A stretch of DNA of 64,000 bases from Nocardioides dongkuii. GTDB lineage: Bacteria > Actinomycetota > Actinomycetes > Propionibacteriales > Nocardioidaceae. A program made the position numbers and the translations under genes. Positions 59,816 to 64,000 of the stretch are shown here, one piece after another. The notes beneath the pieces are model-generated. The model was not told the DNA's origin. It was given only the letters and a program-made list of their open reading frames with translations, and did no database searches. Every line of letters starts with the position of its first letter. Position 1 is the first letter of the stretch. The DNA lies in assembly GCF_014127485.1 (NCBI RefSeq), contig NZ_CP059903.1, forward strand, positions 62,001-126,000, written 5' to 3'.

Positions 59816-60674
59816 GCAGGCGGCTCATCCGGCGGTCGGCGAGCGGCTTGCCACCGGTCTGGCAGGTGGGGCAGTACTGCAGCGAGGAGTCGGCGAAGGA
59901 GACCTCGCGGACGGTGTCGCCGCAGACCGGGCAGGGCTGGCCGGTCCGGCCGTGCACCGCGAGGTGGGACTTCTTCTCGCCCTTGAGCTCGCTGGCGGCC
60001 AGCCCGCGGGACCGGTCGACGGCGGCGCCGACGGTGTCGCGGATCGCGGCGTACAGGACCGCGAGGTCGTCGTCGGTGATGCTGGAGGCCGGCTTGTACG
60101 GCGACATCCGCGCCGCGTGCAGGATCTCGTCGGAGTAGGCGTTGCCGATGCCGGCGATGGTGCCCTGGTGGCGCAGCACGCCCTTGACCTGCTTGCGGCC
60201 CTCCCGCTCGAGGATCCCGCGCAGCACCGCCGGGGTGAAGTCGTCGGTGAGCGGGTCGGGGCCGAGCGAGGCGATGCCGGGTACGTCGAGCGGGTCGCGC
60301 ACGACGTACATCGCCAGGCTCTTGCGGGTGCCGGCCTCGGTGATGTCCAGGCCGGACTGGTCGTCGAGGACGATCCGCACCGCGAGCGTCGACTTGGTGC
60401 TCGGCTTCGGCGGGATCGTCGGCACCTCGTCGCGCCAGCGCACCCACCCGGCGCGCGCCAGGTGCAGCACCAGGTGCAGCCCGGAGGCGTCGAGGTCGAG
60501 GAACTTGCCGTGCCGGGTCACGTCGCCGACGAGGGTGCCCTCGAGCGCGGAGAGCGGCGGGTCGAAGGTCTTCAGCGCACTGAACGCCGCGACGTGGACC
60601 TTGGTGATCGCACGGTCGGCGAGCCGGCTCCTCAGGTCGAGGGCCAGCGCCTCCACCTCGGGCAGCTCGGGCAC
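59808..60674 (-). CDS. Fpg/Nei family DNA glycosylase
   Basis: 288 aa. PELPEVEAL start (Pro2 nucleophile, Glu3), LEGTLVGDVTRHGKFLDL, the H2TH region GTIAGIGNAYSDEILHAARMSP, and a C-terminal zinc finger with Cys248, Cys251, Cys268, Cys271. The last residues depart from the usual Fpg R-x-T-x-Y-C-x-x-C-Q ending. Removes oxidised bases. GTG 60674 follows TACACT-N7 on the minus strand (leaderless). Confidence 0.93.
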   Translation of the reverse strand: MPELPEVEALALDLRSRLADRAITKVHVAAFSALKTFDPPLSALEGTLVGDVTRHGKFLDLDASGLHLVLHLARAGWVRWRDEVPTIPPKPSTKSTLAVRIVLDDQSGLDITEAGTRKSLAMYVVRDPLDVPGIASLGPDPLTDDFTPAVLRGILEREGRKQVKGVLRHQGTIAGIGNAYSDEILHAARMSPYKPASSITDDDLAVLYAAIRDTVGAAVDRSRGLAASELKGEKKSHLAVHGRTGQPCPVCGDTVREVSFADSSLQYCPTCQTGGKPLADRRMSRLLK

Positions 60675-60756
60675 GCGTCCGAGTGTAGGTCCGGACGGGG
60701 GCTCCCGGCGGGGGAGAACCGGTGACAGACCGGCGCGCAGCGGCGCATGATGAGCC

Positions 60757-61044
60757 ATGCCCGCCGTACGCCCGCTGCCGCAGCTGGGGTCGATCTTCCT
60801 CGACGCCCGCGGCGAGGACCGTGCCCTGCGGGTCTCCTGGCACCACGAGTCCGGCCTGGTCGTGGTCTCGCTGTGGCGCGAGAACGTGTGCGCCGGCTCG
60901 TTCCGGCTCACGGTCGACGAGGTGCCCGACCTGATCGACCTGCTCCGCAGCGGGCTCGACCGGGCGTACGACGCGGCGCTGGGCGAGCGCGAGGACCCCG
61001 GAGACGACCGCGCCGACACGGCGCCGCTCTACGGAATCGGCTAG
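60757..61044 (+). CDS. Small hypothetical protein
   Basis: 95 aa; beta-rich middle (GSIFLDARGEDRALRVSWHHESGLVVVSLW, VCAGSFRLTVDEVPDLIDLL) and an acidic tail. Common in actinomycetes next to similar genes, function unknown. ATG 60757; it lies just upstream of the AAA ATPase gene on the same strand. Confidence 0.75.
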   Translation: MPAVRPLPQLGSIFLDARGEDRALRVSWHHESGLVVVSLWRENVCAGSFRLTVDEVPDLIDLLRSGLDRAYDAALGEREDPGDDRADTAPLYGIG

Positions 61045-61065
61045 ACACGCCGATACCGTCCTCGC

Positions 61066-62262
61066 GTGGACCCGATCCGGAACCCCTACGCGCCCGGCGC
61101 CGGCCAGCGTCCGCCCGAGCTCGCCGGCCGTGACGAGCAGCTCGCCGCCTTCGACGTGGTGCTGGAGCGGGTCGCCCGCGGCCGCCCGGAGCGCTCGCTG
61201 GTGCTGACCGGGCTGCGCGGCGTCGGCAAGACCGTGCTGCTCAACGCGCTGCGCTCCCAGGCGGTCCGCAAGGGCTGGGGCACCGGCAAGCTCGAGGCGC
61301 GCCCCGACCAGCGGCTGCGCCGGCCGCTCTCCTCCGCGCTGCACCAGGCGGTCCGCGAGCTCGGCCACCCGCAGGCCGACGAGGCCGCGCACGTGCTGGG
61401 GGTGATCCGCTCCTTCGCCCAGCGCGAGGCCGGGCCGTCGGCCAAGCTCCGCGACCAGTGGAGCCCCGGCATCGACGCGCCGCCCGTCCGCGGCCGCGCG
61501 GACTCCGGGGACGTCGAGATCGACCTGGTCGAGCTGCTCACCGACGTGGGCGGGCTGGCGGCCGACGTCGGCAAGGGCGTCGCGGTCTTCCTCGACGAGA
61601 TGCAGGACGTCGGCGCCGACGACGTCTCCGCCCTGTGCGCGGCCTGCCACGAGCTCAGCCAGTCCGGCCTGCCGGTGATCGTCGTCGGCGCCGGGCTGCC
61701 GCACCTGCCCGCAGTGCTCTCGGCGAGCAAGTCCTACTCCGAGCGGCTCTTCTCCTACCAGCGCATCGACCGGCTCTCCCGCGACGAGGCGGACCGGGCG
61801 CTGACCTCGCCCGCGGCCGAGGAGGACGCGGCGTACACCCCCGACGCGCTGGCCGCGATGTACGACGCGACCAGCGGCTACCCGTACTTCATCCAGGCCT
61901 ACGGCAAGGCGGCCTGGGACGTCGCGCCGCGCAGCCCGATCACCGTCGAGGACGTCGCGGTCGCCGCGCCGGAGGCGGAGCGGGAGCTCGCGGTCGGGTT
62001 CTTCGGGTCGCGCTACGAGCGGGCGACGCCGGGGGAGCGGGAGTACCTCGTCGCGATGGCCGACGCCGCCGGCGCGGACGCCGACCCGGTCGGCTCGGTG
62101 GGCACCGCGGAGGTCGCCGCCGTGCTCGGCAAGAAGCCGCAGTCGCTCTCGCCGGCGCGCGACTCGCTGCTCAAGAAGGGCCTGGTCTACTCCGGCGAGC
62201 GGGGGAAGGTCGCCTTCACCGTCCCGCACTTCGGCACCTTCCTGCGCTCGCGCCAGGCCTGA
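61066..62262 (+). CDS. AAA-type ATPase, paralogue of the one at 2468-3658
   Basis: 398 aa. Walker A TGLRGVGKTVLL (48-59), Walker B VAVFLDEMQDV, GYPYFIQAYGKAAWD, and a winged-helix-like C terminus (VLGKKPQSLSPARDSLLKKGLVYSGERGKVAFTVP). Length, order and C-terminal pattern match the other ATPase. GTG 61066 follows TACCGT-N6 (leaderless). Possibly an ORC1/STAND-like regulator; no partner identified. Confidence 0.85.
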   Translation: MDPIRNPYAPGAGQRPPELAGRDEQLAAFDVVLERVARGRPERSLVLTGLRGVGKTVLLNALRSQAVRKGWGTGKLEARPDQRLRRPLSSALHQAVRELGHPQADEAAHVLGVIRSFAQREAGPSAKLRDQWSPGIDAPPVRGRADSGDVEIDLVELLTDVGGLAADVGKGVAVFLDEMQDVGADDVSALCAACHELSQSGLPVIVVGAGLPHLPAVLSASKSYSERLFSYQRIDRLSRDEADRALTSPAAEEDAAYTPDALAAMYDATSGYPYFIQAYGKAAWDVAPRSPITVEDVAVAAPEAERELAVGFFGSRYERATPGEREYLVAMADAAGADADPVGSVGTAEVAAVLGKKPQSLSPARDSLLKKGLVYSGERGKVAFTVPHFGTFLRSRQA

Positions 62263-62313
62263 CCGCACGACCGGCGTACGGCGGGGTCCGGGGGGCCGTA
62301 TAGGTTCCGGGGC

Positions 62314-63270
62314 ATGGCGAAGAAGTCCCGCACCAAGGCCCGTGACCTCAAGGAGAGCACCGCTCCCCTCGGCGACGGCGAGGTCGGCCCGCGCCAGCCC
62401 TGCCCGTGCGGCTCCGGCAAGCGCTACAAGGCCTGCCACGGCGCGCCGGGCGGCGCGGCGACGGCGTACGTCAGCCGGCCCTTCGAGGGCCTGCCGTCGG
62501 AGTGCGACGTGGTCGCGCTCCGCGAGCTGGTGCCGGCCGCGACCGCTCCCCTGACGCTGCGCGACGGCGACCGCAAGGTCGTGCTCTGCTCGCTGCTGCC
62601 GATGGCCGCGCCCGCGATGGTGCGCGACAGCGGCGAGGTGTGGCTGGGGCTGCAGGTGCAGCACGCGTTCGGCGACCCGTCGCGCGACCTGGGCGCGGTG
62701 CTGACCCTCGCGCTCGAGCAGGCCGAGCGCGGCGAGGCCGGCATCGTCGGGCTCACCAGCGACCCGGGCCCCGGCCCGCGGCTCCAGGACCTGGTGACCG
62801 GCGACTCCCTGGACGTGACCGTCCACGCCGGCTTCGACTACTGGATCGCCGACGTCGAGGACCAGGACGGCATGGAGGCCGCGCTCGAGCAGGCCAACGA
62901 CTCGGTCAACCCCACCGAGCGGCTCACGTCGGTCGAGGCGGCGTACTGGACCAACGTCGGCCCCAAGGAGCACCTGCGCTGGGTGATGCCCGAGCCCGAG
63001 GACCAGCTGCTCGACGCCCTCGCCCGGCTGCACGCGGCCGGCAAGGACGTGCTGGTGCCCGACTCGCGCCTGGTCGGCATGTTCCGCGCCCACGGCCTGC
63101 TGGCGCCGGTCTGGGACCTGCCGGTCGGCACCGGCGCGGCCGCGCTCGAGGAGCCGGCGGCGGCGTTCGCGGCCGACCTCGCCGAGGCGCTCGCGGACAC
63201 CTCCGACCTGACCACCGAGCAGCGCGCGGCCCGGTCGGGCCTGGCCAACCGTCAGGTCACGATCCGCTGA
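62314..63270 (+). CDS. DUF5926 family protein with SEC-C motif
   Basis: 318 aa. An N-terminal basic start (AKKSRTKARD), then the SEC-C zinc motif QPCPCGSGKRYKACHG (Cys30, Cys32, Cys41, His42). The remaining 270 residues (VPAATAPLTL, PAMVRDSGEVWLGLQVQHAFGD) are typical of DUF5926. SEC-C motifs bind zinc and, in SecA, the chaperone SecB or ribosomes. ATG 62314 follows TAGGTT-N7 (leaderless). Convergent 14-bp overlap with the cyclase gene. Confidence 0.88.
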   Translation: MAKKSRTKARDLKESTAPLGDGEVGPRQPCPCGSGKRYKACHGAPGGAATAYVSRPFEGLPSECDVVALRELVPAATAPLTLRDGDRKVVLCSLLPMAAPAMVRDSGEVWLGLQVQHAFGDPSRDLGAVLTLALEQAERGEAGIVGLTSDPGPGPRLQDLVTGDSLDVTVHAGFDYWIADVEDQDGMEAALEQANDSVNPTERLTSVEAAYWTNVGPKEHLRWVMPEPEDQLLDALARLHAAGKDVLVPDSRLVGMFRAHGLLAPVWDLPVGTGAAALEEPAAAFAADLAEALADTSDLTTEQRAARSGLANRQVTIR

Positions 63271-64000
63271 CCTCGCCGGCCCCGCTGCGGCGCAGCACCC
63301 ACGGCCGCAGCCGGGCGTAGCCCTTGACCGAGGTCCGGCGCAGCCGCCGGAAGGAGTACGACGGGGTGTCGCTGTCGGTCGCCTCGTCGGACTCGACGAG
63401 GCCCGAGAGGGCCTCGTAGGCGCCGCGGTCGACCAGCACCGAGCACGGCCGCGCGACCGAGGTGAGCCGCGAGGCGATGTTGACGACCTCGCCGAAGACG
63501 TCGCCGAGGCGGCTGACCACCTCGCCGTACGCCAGCCCGGCGCGGACCTGCGGGAACTCGTCGTCCGGGTCGGCCCCGCGCGCGGTCATCGCCAGCGCGA
63601 TCTCGGCGGCCGCGAGCGGGTCGTCGGCGACGAAGAGCACCTCGTCGCCGATGTTCTTGATGACCCGGCCGCCGTGGTCGGCGACGACGCCGGTGGTGGC
63701 GTCCTCGAAGCGCTCGATCCAGCCGACCAGCTCGGCCTCGCTGAGCGACTTGCTGTGCGAGGTGTAGCCGACGATGTCGACGAAGCAGACCGCGAGCTGG
63801 GTGGCGGGCGAGCCGATCGAGTCGACGGCGAGCGTGCGGCTGGCGGCGGAGGCGAGGTGCCGGCGCCAGACGTAGGCCTGCAGCGACTCGACCCGGGGCA
63901 GCACCTGCTCGGCCAGCTCGGTCAGCTGGGCGACGGGGTCGTCGGCCTCGAGCGCGACGTCGGTGAGCAGCGTCGTCTGCCACTCGGCGAGGCGGGCGTA
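63257..64000 (-). CDS. Adenylate/guanylate cyclase catalytic domain protein (5' end outside window)
   Basis: At least 247 residues are visible; the frame is open to the window edge. Class III cyclase motifs: VCFVDIVGYTSHSKSLSEAEL (metal Asp), GGRVIKNIGDEVLFVADD, and VRAGLAYGEVVSRLGDVFGEVVNIASRL. It ends with a basic stretch. Upstream residues (LTDVALEADDPVAQLTELAEQVLPRV) suggest an adenylyl cyclase regulator-like N-terminal part. Makes cyclic AMP or a related nucleotide, which could act on CRP/GlxR-type sites such as that at 106-121. Confidence 0.88.
   Translation of the reverse strand, partial: YARLAEWQTTLLTDVALEADDPVAQLTELAEQVLPRVESLQAYVWRRHLASAASRTLAVDSIGSPATQLAVCFVDIVGYTSHSKSLSEAELVGWIERFEDATTGVVADHGGRVIKNIGDEVLFVADDPLAAAEIALAMTARGADPDDEFPQVRAGLAYGEVVSRLGDVFGEVVNIASRLTSVARPCSVLVDRGAYEALSGLVESDEATDSDTPSYSFRRLRRTSVKGYARLRPWVLRRSGAGEVSGS

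Noticed and set aside
59680..63093. A 1137-codon minus-strand frame
   Set aside because: Covers the glycosylase in another frame and two plus-strand genes; no recognisable domain.

Overview
The window is very GC-rich chromosomal DNA with strong third-codon GC bias, frequent GTG starts, start/stop overlaps of four bases (ATGA or GTGA), and many starts that sit 6-7 nt after a TANNNT hexamer (the leaderless-mRNA signature of Actinobacteria). Gene content fits an aerobic actinomycete. It includes a polyphosphate glucokinase, an AlkB-rubredoxin fusion, a mycothiol-type DinB/maleylpyruvate isomerase, an AccA1/AccD1 carboxylase, a DUF222/13E12 HNH nuclease and VEP-type intergenic repeats. Nocardioides or another Nocardioidaceae is my best guess; this is inference. 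I see no tRNA, rRNA or CRISPR array.

Layout. 0-9 kb: malic enzyme with tandem CIRCE-like and CRP/GlxR-like sites, ppgK, an AAA ATPase, alkB-rubredoxin with a palindromic operator on its -10 box, its TetR gene, and a three-gene operon of membrane-anchored proteins. 9.1-14 kb: a visibly AT-richer accessory island with an alpha/beta hydrolase, an 839-aa HEAT-like protein and small genes; I cannot assign it to a known system. 14-25.6 kb: a duplicated and reciprocally decayed block (mycothiol enzyme and grpB) around an MFS pump and an SDR, an FAD enzyme/MBL-fold/GrpB operon, then a VOC protein, a class A beta-lactamase with an unusual internal deletion, a RibD-like reductase, an MFS pump and an M15 lipoprotein. 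25.6-29.1 kb: VEP repeat arrays, an intact IS110-family element whose upstream non-coding end is a good candidate for a bridge RNA, and an HNH nuclease gene framed by 47-bp direct repeats.

29-45 kb: MOSC protein, quinone reductase, M13 peptidase (carrying an in-frame VEP repeat), a RecQ helicase fused to a phosphoribosyltransferase-like domain, flavin and amine-dehydrogenase-type redox enzymes (one behind a KstR-like site), an MFS pump, glutathione peroxidase, and an SNF2 helicase coupled to a SWIM protein. 45-57 kb: a secreted M14 carboxypeptidase, then a divergent TetR/accD1 promoter. It leads a six-gene run (accD1-accA1-HMG-CoA lyase-sulfotransferase-unknown-sulfotransferase). accA1 starts 3 nt after accD1, and the four junctions after that are 4-nt overlaps. 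The first three genes make the lower leucine degradation pathway; the last three are an unexpected passenger module. 57-64 kb: EcsC protein, aat, rhodanese, a DUF4396 membrane protein under a CsoR/CstR-like site, an Fpg/Nei glycosylase, a second AAA ATPase paralogous to the one at 2.5 kb, a SEC-C protein, and a nucleotide cyclase cut by the window end.

All functions are assigned by reading motifs and family resemblance; no database search was run.
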